Positions 26,462-35,847 of a stretch of DNA of 64,000 nt are shown one piece after another. A program made the position numbers and the translations under genes. The stretch comes from Algorimicrobium algoritergicola (lineage in GTDB: Bacteria; Bacteroidota; Bacteroidia; Flavobacteriales; Flavobacteriaceae), in assembly GCF_008086165.1 (NCBI RefSeq), contig NZ_VSKL01000001.1, positions 1,116,001 to 1,180,000 on the forward strand. Direction: 5' to 3'. The stretch's first letter is position 1; every line of letters begins with the position of its first letter. The notes beneath the pieces are model-generated. The model was not told where the DNA came from. It saw nothing but the letters and a program-made list of their open reading frames with translations, and did no database searches.

Positions 26462-29062
26462 TTAAAATTGTTGTCCAATAATGAAGTGCGTTTCCCATCC
26501 ATTAGGTGATGTTTGACCTGGAAGTGCATCAAATCCATATCCGAAATCAATACCTAACAAACCAAATGCTGGCATGAAAATACGAACACCTGCACCACTA
26601 GATCTGTATAAGTTGAATGGATTATAATCTTGAAAATCATTATAAGATACACCACCTTCAACAAAACCTAAAAGATATATTTTGGCCGTTTGGCTCATGC
26701 TAATTGGATATCGTAACTCCATAGAGAACTTATTATAAATAGTACCACCATCATTTGTGATAATATTTTCGCCATCAATAGGTTGTAGTGATTGGTTTGG
26801 ATAACCACGAAGCGCAACGGCTTCACGACCATCTAAACTGTAACTTCCTAAACCATCTCCTCCAAGGAAGAAACGTTCAAAAGGAATAACACCTCTTGCT
26901 TGGTTGTAGGCTCCTAAGAATCCAAATTCTACGCCAGATTTTACAATAAACTTACCAAATAGTCTGGTGTACCAGTCACCTTTCATTTTAATTTTATAAA
27001 ATTCTAACCATTTGTAGCGTTCTTGATCAATAGCACCAACTTGGTCTGCTGCTTGCCCTCTAATTATATCAGAATTATTACCATCATTTTGAATTGCTAG
27101 CCACTCATCACGTTCTACTAAAAGTTGATCGTAATCCACGCCATTCATTAATGAGTATGGTAAAGAAAGTTTGGCTGTTACACTAAAGTTAGATCCACCT
27201 GTTGGAAAAACGGGATCGTTATAGGTGTTGTTACGGCTTAAACCAATTGTATATGCAAGGTTGTTTGAATATCCATCACCAAATGTAAATAGTCCGGTGT
27301 TATAGTTTTTTAAATTATAATGTTGAAAACTTACTGCTTGAGATAAGGTAAAATAATCATCAGGAACGGTTAAACGTTTAGCTAAACCTACTGTAATACC
27401 TGAAATGTTAAAACGTTTGTCACGATCGGCATTACCTGTTTGTGGGTCGTATAAAAATTGTGCCGAGTGCGAAATAGATGTTGAAAACTGAACTGGTTTT
27501 TTACCACCCATCCATGGTTCTGTAAATGAGAAACTATAAGTTTGATAAAAACGACTCGCTTGTAAGCGCAATGCTAATTTTTGTCCATCACCACGAGGAA
27601 CTGGCTTGTAAGCTTCTGGATTAAAAATGTTTTTTAATGAGAAGTTGTTAAATGATAACCCTAAAGTACCAATAAAACCACCACCACCATAACCACCTTG
27701 TAGCTCTACTTGACTGGATCCTGTTTCTACAACACCGTATTCTAAATCAATAGTCCCTTCATTTGGATTAGGATTGTTAAAGTTGGTTGCAATTTGCTCA
27801 GCATCAAAATAACCTAGCTGACTTAATTCACGAATGGTACGAACTACATTGGATTTACTATATAATTGACCAGGTCTGGTGTGTAATTCACGATAAATAA
27901 CACGGTCATTAGTAACATCATTTCCAACGACAGTAACGCTATTGAAATAAACGGGTTTCCCTTCTGTAATACGGATTTCCATATCAATTACATTACCTTC
28001 TGTGTTAACTTCTACAGGGCTGATGGTAGAGAATAAGTATCCGTTATTTTGATATTGATTGGTAATGTCTAAAGCATCTGGTTTGGTTTCATCTGCTATG
28101 CGTTTTTCTAAAAGTACACCATTATAGATATCACCTTTATTTATACGAAGAATACCTCTTAATTGCTGATCCGAATAAATGGTGTTTCCAATAAATGTAA
28201 TATCGCCAAAGCGGTATTGTTCGCCTTCTTCAACTTTAATATTTATAGCAACGTTTTTCTTGTCAATTCGAGAAATAGAATCTGAAATAACACGTGCATC
28301 ACGATAACCATTTTCCTTTAATTTATCAATAACACTTTCTAAATCTTCCTTATAGTCTGCTTCAATAAATTTAGAACGTTTAAAAACGCGTAAGAAATTT
28401 TTCTGCTTCGTGTTTTTCATGGCTTTTCTTAACTTTGAATCTGGAATATCAGAATTCCCTTCAAAATTAATTTCGCTCACTTTTACTTTTTTGCCTTTAT
28501 CAACATTTAAAACCATGTTTACAGCTGGACGACCTGTAGAGTCTGGAACTTCAATAGTATTGATGTGTACTTTCGTGTTGTAAAAACCGTCCTTTTGGTA
28601 TTTATTTGTCAGGTAGTTTTTTGTAGTGGTAACCAAGTTTTCAGTAACCTTTACGCCGTTTTGCAGGTTGCTTTCGGTAATAACATCTTCTTTTTTAGAT
28701 CTTTTAATACCGTTTATTTTCAGTTCATTCAATTCTGGAAGATCAAAAAGTCGAATTTCTAAATAAGCAACATCACCTTCTGTTTTTAGAAGGTACATAT
28801 TAATGTCTCTAAATAAATTGGATTTCCAAAGCTTTCTGATGGCTTCACTAATTTTATCACCAGGAATAATGATTTCTTCACCTTTTCTGAGTCCTGAATA
28901 CGTAATAATAGTTTGCGGACTAAAGTGTGTATCACCAGAAACTGAAATATCACCAAGGGTATATTTCTTACCGGTTGGTGCTGGTTGTAATTCTTGTGCT
29001 TGTATGTTTAAACTGCTTACTAAAAATATAAAAGTAAATAATAGCCCTATATAAGTTTTCAA
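26462..29062 (-). CDS. bamA: Outer membrane protein assembly factor BamA
   Basis: 866 residues if translated from the TTG at 29062, giving MKTYIGLLFTFIFLVSS-type signal peptide ending LNIQAQ. The frame is open to 29203 but the added residues would lie inside uppS and bury the signal peptide. Five POTRA domains (about 25-440; for example YTLGDISVSGDTHFSPQTI), then the 16-strand barrel (about 450-866) with the conserved loop VRGYP-equivalent ALRGYPNQS and a C-terminal Phe (IIGQQF), the outer-membrane insertion signal. Central catalyst of beta-barrel insertion; essential. Confidence 0.93.
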   Translation of the reverse strand: MKTYIGLLFTFIFLVSSLNIQAQELQPAPTGKKYTLGDISVSGDTHFSPQTIITYSGLRKGEEIIIPGDKISEAIRKLWKSNLFRDINMYLLKTEGDVAYLEIRLFDLPELNELKINGIKRSKKEDVITESNLQNGVKVTENLVTTTKNYLTNKYQKDGFYNTKVHINTIEVPDSTGRPAVNMVLNVDKGKKVKVSEINFEGNSDIPDSKLRKAMKNTKQKNFLRVFKRSKFIEADYKEDLESVIDKLKENGYRDARVISDSISRIDKKNVAINIKVEEGEQYRFGDITFIGNTIYSDQQLRGILRINKGDIYNGVLLEKRIADETKPDALDITNQYQNNGYLFSTISPVEVNTEGNVIDMEIRITEGKPVYFNSVTVVGNDVTNDRVIYRELHTRPGQLYSKSNVVRTIRELSQLGYFDAEQIATNFNNPNPNEGTIDLEYGVVETGSSQVELQGGYGGGGFIGTLGLSFNNFSLKNIFNPEAYKPVPRGDGQKLALRLQASRFYQTYSFSFTEPWMGGKKPVQFSTSISHSAQFLYDPQTGNADRDKRFNISGITVGLAKRLTVPDDYFTLSQAVSFQHYNLKNYNTGLFTFGDGYSNNLAYTIGLSRNNTYNDPVFPTGGSNFSVTAKLSLPYSLMNGVDYDQLLVERDEWLAIQNDGNNSDIIRGQAADQVGAIDQERYKWLEFYKIKMKGDWYTRLFGKFIVKSGVEFGFLGAYNQARGVIPFERFFLGGDGLGSYSLDGREAVALRGYPNQSLQPIDGENIITNDGGTIYNKFSMELRYPISMSQTAKIYLLGFVEGGVSYNDFQDYNPFNLYRSSGAGVRIFMPAFGLLGIDFGYGFDALPGQTSPNGWETHFIIGQQF

Positions 29063-29072
29063 TGATGTGATA

Positions 29073-29813
29073 TTAATGGAGTTGTTCACTTGTTTTCCCA
29101 AATCGTCGTTCTCTTTTTTGATATTCAATAATTGCTTCATACAAATTTTGCTTGGTAAAATCCGGCCAAAGCACCTGTGTAAAATATAATTCAGCGTATG
29201 CAATTTGCCACAATAGAAAGTTGCTTATGCGCTGCTCACCACTGGTTCTAATTAGTAAATCTACGTCTGGTAAATTTCGCGTGTAAAGATGCTCATTTAT
29301 AACTGATTCATCAATTTTTTCCGCAGAAATTATATTATTTTTAACTTTAAGACTTATTTCTTTAACGGTATTTAGCAATTCTTCACGTGAGCCATAACTT
29401 AAAGCCAGTGTTAAACACATCCGTTTATTGTCCTTTGTCTTTTCTATAACTTCTAACAATTCTTTATGCGCTTTTTTTGGTAAGGAATCTAAACAACCAA
29501 TGGCAGCCAATCGAATATTGTTTTTCTGAAGTGTTTTTATTTCTTTCTTTAATGAGGATACTAATAACCGCATAAGTGTTTGCACTTCTAATTTTGGTCG
29601 ATTCCAGTTTTCGGTTGAAAACGCATAGAGTGTTAAATTCTCAATACCTAATTCAGCCGAAGCTTCCACAATCTCCCGTACAGATTTGGAGCCATTTTCA
29701 TGACCAATACTGCGTAATAATCCTTTTTGTTTAGCCCAACGGCCATTGCCGTCCATAATAATGGCTAGGTGCTTGGGTAAATAATCGGTATGTATGGAGT
29801 CTTTTAAGTTCAC
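29073..29813 (-). CDS. uppS: Isoprenyl (undecaprenyl diphosphate) synthase
   Basis: 246 residues from the GTG at 29813, 6 bp after the stop of the DUF6089 gene; this start gives MNLKDSIHTDYLPKHLAIIM, the usual N-terminus, whereas an ATG at 29837 would overlap the upstream gene. cis-Prenyltransferase motifs: IMDGNGRWAKQKG (catalytic D21), STENWNRP, SYGSREE, PDVDLLIRTSGEQRISNFLLW and the final E-rich helix. It makes the C55 carrier for peptidoglycan and LPS sugars, matching its place beside envelope genes. Confidence 0.95.
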   Translation of the reverse strand: MNLKDSIHTDYLPKHLAIIMDGNGRWAKQKGLLRSIGHENGSKSVREIVEASAELGIENLTLYAFSTENWNRPKLEVQTLMRLLVSSLKKEIKTLQKNNIRLAAIGCLDSLPKKAHKELLEVIEKTKDNKRMCLTLALSYGSREELLNTVKEISLKVKNNIISAEKIDESVINEHLYTRNLPDVDLLIRTSGEQRISNFLLWQIAYAELYFTQVLWPDFTKQNLYEAIIEYQKRERRFGKTSEQLH

Positions 29814-29818
29814 TTTTT

Positions 29819-30508
29819 TTAAAATACGCAGAAACATGGTTTCTTGCCGAATGTATAGGTTAAGGTTATGCCTGTAAACATATACCAATCGTTATTATTT
29901 GTATTACCAAAGCCTACTGGAGCTTCATTGTCATAATCGGGAACACTTCCATCTAACTCATCTGAAAAAGTATAGCGTGCACCAATTTCTGCTGCAATAA
30001 TAAGGTTTCCTAAAACATTGGTTTTAAAGCCTAAAACCATGGGGATTCCGTATGCTAAACTAGAGGTGTTTTCGTCTTTTAAAACGCCCTGTCTACTAAA
30101 ATAAAAATTATCATGATAACCTACAGCAATTCCCGAGTATAAATAGGGTGTTGCTTTAATTCTACCATCATGTAAATCCCAATCGAAAAAAGTAAACTCC
30201 AATCCAGCAGATGCTTCTATAAGTTGATTTGTAAAACTGTAATCACGTTGTTGACGTCTTGGGTCGTCAGATTTTGAGTCTTTACCTTCTAATTCTGTAT
30301 AGATTACCGAAAATCGAAACGCATGTCTTGGACTTCTATTCCATTTGTATAATGCACCAATAGCAGGTTTATTGGGTGCAATGTATTTGCTACTACCAAC
30401 ATCACCAATAGAATTACTACCACCTAGAAACACGCCCAACTCGTGGGTTTGCGATTGGCAGAAGTGGCTGCTTAAAATTAGTAATAGTACGATGGTTAAA
30501 TACCTCAT
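29819..30508 (-). CDS. DUF6089 family outer-membrane protein
   Basis: 229 residues with signal peptide (cut after CQSQ). Begins THELGVFLGGSNSIGDVG, then amphipathic beta strands (YKWNRSPRHAFRFSVIYTELEG, YLYSGIAVGYHDNFYF) and ends MFTGITLTYTFGKKPCF, consistent with a small eight-stranded barrel. DUF6089 is found at this position in many Flavobacteria, between nadK and uppS. Function is not known; location suggests an outer-membrane or periplasmic role coupled to BamA expression. Confidence 0.85.
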   Translation of the reverse strand: MRYLTIVLLLILSSHFCQSQTHELGVFLGGSNSIGDVGSSKYIAPNKPAIGALYKWNRSPRHAFRFSVIYTELEGKDSKSDDPRRQQRDYSFTNQLIEASAGLEFTFFDWDLHDGRIKATPYLYSGIAVGYHDNFYFSRQGVLKDENTSSLAYGIPMVLGFKTNVLGNLIIAAEIGARYTFSDELDGSVPDYDNEAPVGFGNTNNNDWYMFTGITLTYTFGKKPCFCVF

Positions 30509-30525
30509 AAACGTTTAAAAGTTTG

Positions 30526-30533
30526 CAAATATA
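30526..30533 (-). promoter_or_regulatory. Candidate promoter for DUF6089-uppS-bamA-ompH
   Basis: Minus-strand TATATTTG fits TAnnTTTG, 17 bp before the ATG; a TTG lies 22 bp further upstream. It falls in the 100-bp gap between nadK and the DUF6089 gene, suggesting an operon boundary here. Confidence 0.4.
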
Positions 30534-30608
30534 ATAAACTAAGATTAGCCTATAACAATTTGATTCAAAATGTATTTGAATTAAACTGATTTTAAATAAA
30601 ATTATTGC

Positions 30609-31490
30609 CTAATTGCGTTTGTCTTCGCCCCAAAGTAGTTTTTTTCGCAAGGTATCCAAAAAGCTTTCTTCTAATAATTCAATCATTTTTATAGTAAAAG
30701 GTGCTTTTTTTATCTTGATAATGGTGTCATTAGATAGAGTTGCAATTCTAGAATCCAAGGATACTAAAAAATTGTCCTCACGACCATCTACTTTTAGTTG
30801 AATTTCAGTAGAATCTGTTATTACCAAAGGTCTCGCGCTTAAATTATGTGGCGCAATTGGTGTAATAACAAAACTATTCGTGTCTGGCGTAATTACAGGC
30901 CCACCACAGCTTAACGAATAACCGGTTGATCCTGTTGGTGTGGAAACAATGAGTCCATCACTCCAATAGGATGTCAGGTATTCATCATTTAAACGTGTTT
31001 CCACAGTAATCATAGAAGTTGTGTTTTTTCTACTAACGGCTATTTCGTTTAACGCAAAATTAAGTGTGTCGAAATCATCTTTTTTAGGAAATGTTTCAAT
31101 GGCTAATAAATTACGTTCCGAAAGTTTATAAGCCTTATTAAAAATAGCATCCATAGCTGGAATAATAGCCTGACTTTGTATAGTAGCTAAAAATCCTAAT
31201 CTACCTGTGTTAACACCAATTATAGGAATGTTTAAATCGTGAACATAGGTAATAGCTCGTAAAATAGTACCATCACCACCTATGCTTATGAGCAAATCAA
31301 AACTAGAATCTAAAACATCAGTAAACTGAACATCATTGAACGTCGATTCTTTCTCTTCTTGAATTTTCTGATTAAATTCTGCAATTAAAAATACGGTTGC
31401 AGCGTCCTTATTATTTAAATAATGCAAAATAATAACGAGTGCTTCTTCAGTGCTGGAGTTAAAAGCTTGACCAAATATGGCTATTTTCAT
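30609..31490 (-). CDS. nadK: NAD kinase
   Basis: 293 residues, usual length. Phosphorylates NAD to NADP using ATP. The kinase GGDGT motif is in LLISIGGDGTILRAI; the NE/D region is LNEIAVSRK; and the glycine-rich C-terminal signature is TPTGSTGYSLSCGGP. Cytoplasmic. It begins 7 bp after the CBS gene, so both are probably one transcript. Confidence 0.95.
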   Translation of the reverse strand: MKIAIFGQAFNSSTEEALVIILHYLNNKDAATVFLIAEFNQKIQEEKESTFNDVQFTDVLDSSFDLLISIGGDGTILRAITYVHDLNIPIIGVNTGRLGFLATIQSQAIIPAMDAIFNKAYKLSERNLLAIETFPKKDDFDTLNFALNEIAVSRKNTTSMITVETRLNDEYLTSYWSDGLIVSTPTGSTGYSLSCGGPVITPDTNSFVITPIAPHNLSARPLVITDSTEIQLKVDGREDNFLVSLDSRIATLSNDTIIKIKKAPFTIKMIELLEESFLDTLRKKLLWGEDKRN

Positions 31491-31497
31491 GACCTTA

Positions 31498-32157
31498 TTA
31501 TATGTTTAGGTATTTATTTAAATATGCTGAGCGGTCTTTTAAACTCTCTAGGTAACTGTCTTCTTCATGGCCAGAAATAACATTATAGCTGTAACGTCTA
31601 AATGTTTGCATAATATCATTTAATCCGGTGTTTCCAACTTTTAAGGTGATTTGAATCATGTCGTTTTCAATTTTCGAAATAAAAGCACCCAACAATTTTC
31701 CGTCGTTGGATTCTACTATCTGGCTTATTTCACTAAAAGAATAATCAATTAAACCTTTTTCAATAATTAAAATACCTCCTGCTTCAGCAAAAAATGGGGT
31801 TTCATTAAATAAGCCAATCACATCATTTAATTCATAATATCCTATATACGTATTATTACGGTCCAATATAGGCATGATGTTGGTGCTGTTTTGGGCAAAT
31901 GCCTCCAAAACATCTAACCAATTGGTGTTATCGCGAACAAAAAAGCCTTCAATAGCGTGCAATTGGTCTGCAATTACTTCTTGTTTTTCAAAACAATACA
32001 CATCCGTTTCAGACATGCATCCCAAATATAGACCATCAGCCGTTTGAATCGGAATATGAGAATAAGTTAGCTGATTAAACAGCATTTGTAAATCACCAAT
32101 TTTATCGGTGTTTACTAATGGCTTTATATCGTTAATAACAAATTCGTTTAAATTCAT
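31498..32157 (-). CDS. CBS-domain protein
   Basis: 219 residues. Two CBS motifs in the first ~130 residues (THIPIQTADGLYLGCMSETDVY and STNIMPILDRNNTYIGYYELND) should form one Bateman module that binds an adenine nucleotide. The C-terminal ~80 residues (GGILIIEKGLIDYSFSEI, IQITLKVGNTGLNDIMQTF) look like an ACT-type regulatory fold. No catalytic domain. Stable neighbour of nadK, with which it may sense the NAD(P)/ATP state; that link is inference. Confidence 0.85.
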   Translation of the reverse strand: MNLNEFVINDIKPLVNTDKIGDLQMLFNQLTYSHIPIQTADGLYLGCMSETDVYCFEKQEVIADQLHAIEGFFVRDNTNWLDVLEAFAQNSTNIMPILDRNNTYIGYYELNDVIGLFNETPFFAEAGGILIIEKGLIDYSFSEISQIVESNDGKLLGAFISKIENDMIQITLKVGNTGLNDIMQTFRRYSYNVISGHEEDSYLESLKDRSAYLNKYLNI

Positions 32158-32219
32158 AGCGTGTTTTTAGGTATTTGCAAATTAATTAAAAAATACTATA
32201 ATTCCGGTAGTTGAGTTTG

Positions 32220-32227
32220 TATTTTTG
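32220..32227 (+). promoter_or_regulatory. Candidate -7 element for pdxJ
   Basis: TATTTTTG, 19 bp before the pdxJ ATG in the 89-bp divergent gap. No -33 TTTG at normal spacing. Confidence 0.4.
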
Positions 32228-32246
32228 TAATTCAAACGACTAGAAT

Positions 32247-32960
32247 ATGACAAAGTTAAGTGTAAATATTAATAAGATAGCAACCTTACGAAATTCTCGA
32301 GGTGGCGATTTGCCAAATGTAGTTCAATTTGCAAAAGATGTTCAGCGTTTTGGAGCGGAAGGTGTTACCATTCACCCACGTCCTGATGAGCGCCATATTC
32401 GTTATCAAGATGCTTACGATTTAAAACCAGAAGTATATACCGAATACAACATTGAAGGCAATCCGATTGAGAAATTCATGAATATGGTTTTGGAAATTAA
32501 ACCGACCCAAGTAACGTTAGTTCCCGATTCTGTTAATGCTATTACCAGTAACGCTGGTTGGGACACTATAAAACATAAGGATTTTTTAGTGGACGTGATT
32601 CAGGAATTTAAAAATAATGGGATTCGTACGTCTATTTTTGTTGATCCGGTTTTAAAACAAATGGAAGGCGCTAAAGCTACAGGAACAGATAGAATTGAAT
32701 TATACACAGAAGCTTTTGCACACGAATTTAGTTTAGGGAATAAAAAAGCTATTATGCCTTATACTGAATGTGCTGTTTTAGCGGATAGTTTGGATTTAGG
32801 CGTTAATGCAGGACACGATTTATCGTTAGATAACATTCAGTTTTTTAAAGAAAATATCCCTAATATATTAGAGGTGTCCATTGGTCATGCCTTGATTTCA
32901 GAAAGTTTATATTTGGGAGTAGAGAATGTCATTCAGATGTATTTACACAGACTGAAATAA
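32247..32960 (+). CDS. pdxJ: Pyridoxine 5'-phosphate synthase
   Basis: 237 residues, the family's size. Closes the pyridoxine ring from 1-deoxyxylulose 5-phosphate and 3-amino-2-oxopropyl phosphate (DXP-dependent vitamin B6 pathway). Marks: LSVNINKIATLRNSRGG at the N-terminus, GVTIHPRPDERHIR (active-site His/Arg), LVPDS, SIFVDPV, GVNAGHDLSLDN and VSIGHALISESL. Divergent from the CBS/nadK operon. Confidence 0.96.
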   Translation: MTKLSVNINKIATLRNSRGGDLPNVVQFAKDVQRFGAEGVTIHPRPDERHIRYQDAYDLKPEVYTEYNIEGNPIEKFMNMVLEIKPTQVTLVPDSVNAITSNAGWDTIKHKDFLVDVIQEFKNNGIRTSIFVDPVLKQMEGAKATGTDRIELYTEAFAHEFSLGNKKAIMPYTECAVLADSLDLGVNAGHDLSLDNIQFFKENIPNILEVSIGHALISESLYLGVENVIQMYLHRLK

Positions 32961-33007
32961 GTTTTCAGGGGACGTTTATATTAATAAATTAAGCAAATTT
33001 CAAATTC

Positions 33008-33784
33008 GTGAAAGACAGTAAAAAAATATATTCCAATATATTAGGTGAAGGGAAACCCTTTATTATTCTCCATGGCTTTTTGGGTATGGGTGATAATTGG
33101 AAAACTTTGGGTAACCAATTTGCAGAACAAGGCTATCAAGTTCATCTGGTAGATCAACGAAACCATGGTAGAAGTTTTCATGATGATGATTTTAGTTATG
33201 AAACCTTATCAGCCGATTTAAAGCGCTATTGTGATACACATCAACTTTCAGATATTGTGCTTTTAGGGCATTCCATGGGTGGAAAAACAGCTATGCTTTT
33301 TGCAACGCAGTTTCCTGAATTGGTTTCTAAATTATTGATAGCGGATATTTCACCACGTTTTTATCCCGTGCATCATGATGCTATTTTAAATGGATTGAGT
33401 CAGCTCGATTTTTCCACATTAAAAAGTCGTGGCGCTGCCGATAAAAGTTTGGCGAAATATGTTTCAGAAGTTGGAACGCGTATGTTTTTACTTAAAAATT
33501 TATATTGGAAAGAAAAAGGACAATTAGCGCTGCGTATGAATTTGGATGTTCTAGCAGACCAAGTTGGTGAAGTAGGGGAACCATTGCCTATTTCAGCTAA
33601 ATTTGAAGGCGACACCTTGTTTTTACGTGGTGATAAATCTGAATATATCAGTAATCAGGATGAATCTATTATTCACGCACATTTTCCAAAAGCAGATATT
33701 GTGACAATTTCAAATGCAGGACATTGGTTGCATGCTGAAAATCCTGAAGAATTTTATGATGCTGTGATGGCATTTCTTAAATAA
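33008..33784 (+). CDS. Alpha/beta-fold hydrolase (YbfF-like)
   Basis: 258 residues with a GTG start at 33008 giving MKDSKKIYSNILGEG. Hydrolase marks: oxyanion region ILHGFLGMGDNW, VDQRNHGRS, nucleophile Ser in LLGHSMGGKTA, and the terminal catalytic His in NAGHWLHAENPEEF. The N-terminal DNW and RNHG features resemble E. coli YbfF esterase. Substrate unknown. Lies 47 bp after pdxJ. Confidence 0.9.
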   Translation: MKDSKKIYSNILGEGKPFIILHGFLGMGDNWKTLGNQFAEQGYQVHLVDQRNHGRSFHDDDFSYETLSADLKRYCDTHQLSDIVLLGHSMGGKTAMLFATQFPELVSKLLIADISPRFYPVHHDAILNGLSQLDFSTLKSRGAADKSLAKYVSEVGTRMFLLKNLYWKEKGQLALRMNLDVLADQVGEVGEPLPISAKFEGDTLFLRGDKSEYISNQDESIIHAHFPKADIVTISNAGHWLHAENPEEFYDAVMAFLK

Positions 33785-33818
33785 GTTACATTTTTACAAA
33801 TCACCAAAAACACGTATT

Positions 33819-34166
33819 ATGAAATTAATTATCAGAATTTTAATTACAGCCGTAGCAGTTGTATTGTTAGCTAAATTATTGCCAGGTATTGCTGTAGAAA
33901 GTTATACAACGGCCATAATTGTTGCTATTGTTTTAGGATTGCTAAATTTAATAGTCAGACCTATTTTAATCTTTTTAACCTTACCAGCAACTATTATCAC
34001 ACTGGGTTTATTCCTGTTTGTTATTAATGCTTTAATGATTTTGCTGGCCGATAATTTAATTAGTGGATTTACGGTTTCCAGTTTCTGGACCGCCTTATTA
34101 TTTAGCATTCTATTAACGGTTTTACAATCTATTTTTTACGGTATTTTAGGCCAAGATAAAGAGTAG
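33819..34166 (+). CDS. Phage-holin-family (DUF360-like) small membrane protein
   Basis: 115 residues with four hydrophobic segments; pattern ITAVAVVLLAKLLPGIAVESY, LGLLNLIVRPILIFLTLPATI and a final FWTALLFSILLTVLQSIF fits the Phage_holin_4_2 family. Despite the family name these are common chromosomal proteins and there is no prophage here. Function unknown. It lies 34 bp after the hydrolase gene. Confidence 0.85.
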   Translation: MKLIIRILITAVAVVLLAKLLPGIAVESYTTAIIVAIVLGLLNLIVRPILIFLTLPATIITLGLFLFVINALMILLADNLISGFTVSSFWTALLFSILLTVLQSIFYGILGQDKE

Positions 34167-34264
34167 ATGTAATTTTTTCTTTAACATTTTAAACGAATTG
34201 AAATCCGTTAGTCCCACTGAAAATCAGTACAAATAAACAGGTGAAAGACAATACGTTAAAATAC

Positions 34265-34295
34265 TTTGTTGGAGTGTAAAAAAGTAGTATTTTTG
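34265..34295 (+). promoter_or_regulatory. Bacteroidota-type promoter for trigger factor
   Basis: TTTG at 34265-34268, 19-bp spacer, TATTTTTG at 34288-34295. Expected transcription start about 34301-34303, leaving a ~20-nt leader before the ATG at 34322. Confidence 0.7.
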
Positions 34296-34321
34296 CACTC
34301 CAATTTTTATGTCATAATACA

Positions 34322-35650
34322 ATGAATATTACAAGAGAAAATATTGATGCATTAAATGCTGTAGTAAAAGTCGATATCGCTAAAGAAGATTACAACGATA
34401 AAGTTGAAAAAATATTAACTGATTATCGTAAAACTGCTAACATTCCTGGTTTTAGAAAAGGTCACGTACCAATGGGAATGGTTAAGAAGCAATATGGTAA
34501 AGCCGTATTGGTTGATGAAGTTAATAAATTGCTTCAAGATGCATTGAATAAATATTTAACTGAAGAAAAATTAGACGTTTTAGGTAATCCATTACCAAAA
34601 GCTCAAGATAATTTGGATTGGGATGCTGAACTATTATCATTTGAATTCGAATTAGGTTTAGCTCCAGAATTTGAAGTAAACTTATCGCCTAAAAAAGCGA
34701 TTATCGATTATAATATTACCGCTGGTGATAAAATGATTGATGATCAAATTTTAAATGTGCAAAAGCAATACGGAAAATTAATCGCATCTGATGTGGTTTC
34801 TAAAGATTCTGAAATTACGGGTGTTTATAAAAATGAAGAACGTGAAATAGAAAACACGGTAACATTAACGCTAGATAAATTCAAAGGAAAAGCTACTGAA
34901 AAGAAATTTATTGGTGCTAAAGTTGGCGATATTATCACATTAAAAACAAAAGGTTTATATGCAGATGATCATGAATTAATGCATGCCTTTAAATTATCTC
35001 ATGATGATATTCATGGTTTAGATATTGAAGTAACCTTTACGATTACTGAAATTAATGAACGTGAGTTAGCTGAATTAAACCAAGAGTTATTTGATAAGTT
35101 GTTTGGTGAAGGTGTAGCTACTTCTTTAGAAGACGTAAAAGGAAAAATTAAGGAAGATGCTGAAAAGCAATTCAAGCAACAATCCGAGCAAAAATTACTA
35201 AATGATGTTACAGAACATTTAGTAGAAAATACTAAATTCGATTTACCGGCAACATTCTTACAAAAATGGATGCAAACTGCAGGTGAAAAAGAATTATCAG
35301 AAGCTGAAGCTCAAGAAGAATACGCTAAATCTGAAAAAAGCTTACGTTACCAATTAATTGAAGGTAAATTAATTGCTGAAAATAATATTAAAGTAAGCAT
35401 GGATGATATTAAAGATCATGCCAAGCAAATGATTAAGACTCAAATGGCACAATTCGGTCAGATGAATCCTTCTGATAAAGAATTAGAAGATATTGCGGCT
35501 CGTGTATTATCTAACCAAGATGAAGCACGTCGTATTTCTGAACAAATTATTAGCCAGAAGTTATTAACGCTTTATAAAGAAAAGGCAAACATTAAAACAA
35601 AAGATATTACTTACGAAGACTTTGTAAAAGAAGTTTACGGAGACAAATAA
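34322..35650 (+). CDS. tig: Trigger factor, ribosome-associated chaperone
   Basis: 442 residues. The ribosome-binding N-domain carries the signature GFRKGHVPMGMVKKQYGK (about residues 40-60), a PPIase-like middle domain (about 155-245) is strongly diverged from the FKBP consensus, and the C-terminal chaperone arms are Lys/Glu/Gln-rich (about 260-440). It binds nascent chains at the ribosome exit. Followed by a terminator, then clpP and clpX, the arrangement seen in many bacteria. Confidence 0.94.
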   Translation: MNITRENIDALNAVVKVDIAKEDYNDKVEKILTDYRKTANIPGFRKGHVPMGMVKKQYGKAVLVDEVNKLLQDALNKYLTEEKLDVLGNPLPKAQDNLDWDAELLSFEFELGLAPEFEVNLSPKKAIIDYNITAGDKMIDDQILNVQKQYGKLIASDVVSKDSEITGVYKNEEREIENTVTLTLDKFKGKATEKKFIGAKVGDIITLKTKGLYADDHELMHAFKLSHDDIHGLDIEVTFTITEINERELAELNQELFDKLFGEGVATSLEDVKGKIKEDAEKQFKQQSEQKLLNDVTEHLVENTKFDLPATFLQKWMQTAGEKELSEAEAQEEYAKSEKSLRYQLIEGKLIAENNIKVSMDDIKDHAKQMIKTQMAQFGQMNPSDKELEDIAARVLSNQDEARRISEQIISQKLLTLYKEKANIKTKDITYEDFVKEVYGDK

Positions 35651-35727
35651 TAGGGCAGTCCCAATTATTTAAGTGGCGTTAAGCTTGTCTTAGCGATATC
35701 AAGTTTTAAAGAATAAATCCTTATATT

Positions 35728-35766
35728 TAGGCGTTGAAATAACGAGTTTCAACGCCTATTTTTTTA
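35728..35766 (+). terminator. Terminator of tig
   Basis: 12-bp stem TAGGCGTTGAAA / TTTCAACGCCTA (35728-35739 with 35747-35758), 7-nt loop, T-run of seven. Confidence 0.88.
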
Positions 35767-35847
35767 GTCTCGTTTTATTTAAGAAAAATAGGAACACTCG
35801 CTTCTTGGCATTTGTCAGGATTTTAACTTAAAAAATTTATAACTACA

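Noticed and set aside
29063-29203. N-terminal extension of bamA
   Set aside because: Lies inside uppS in another frame and would place a signal peptide in the middle of the protein.
33819-34166. Possible prophage signal from a phage-holin-family name
   Set aside because: No other phage genes are near; the family is a common chromosomal membrane protein.
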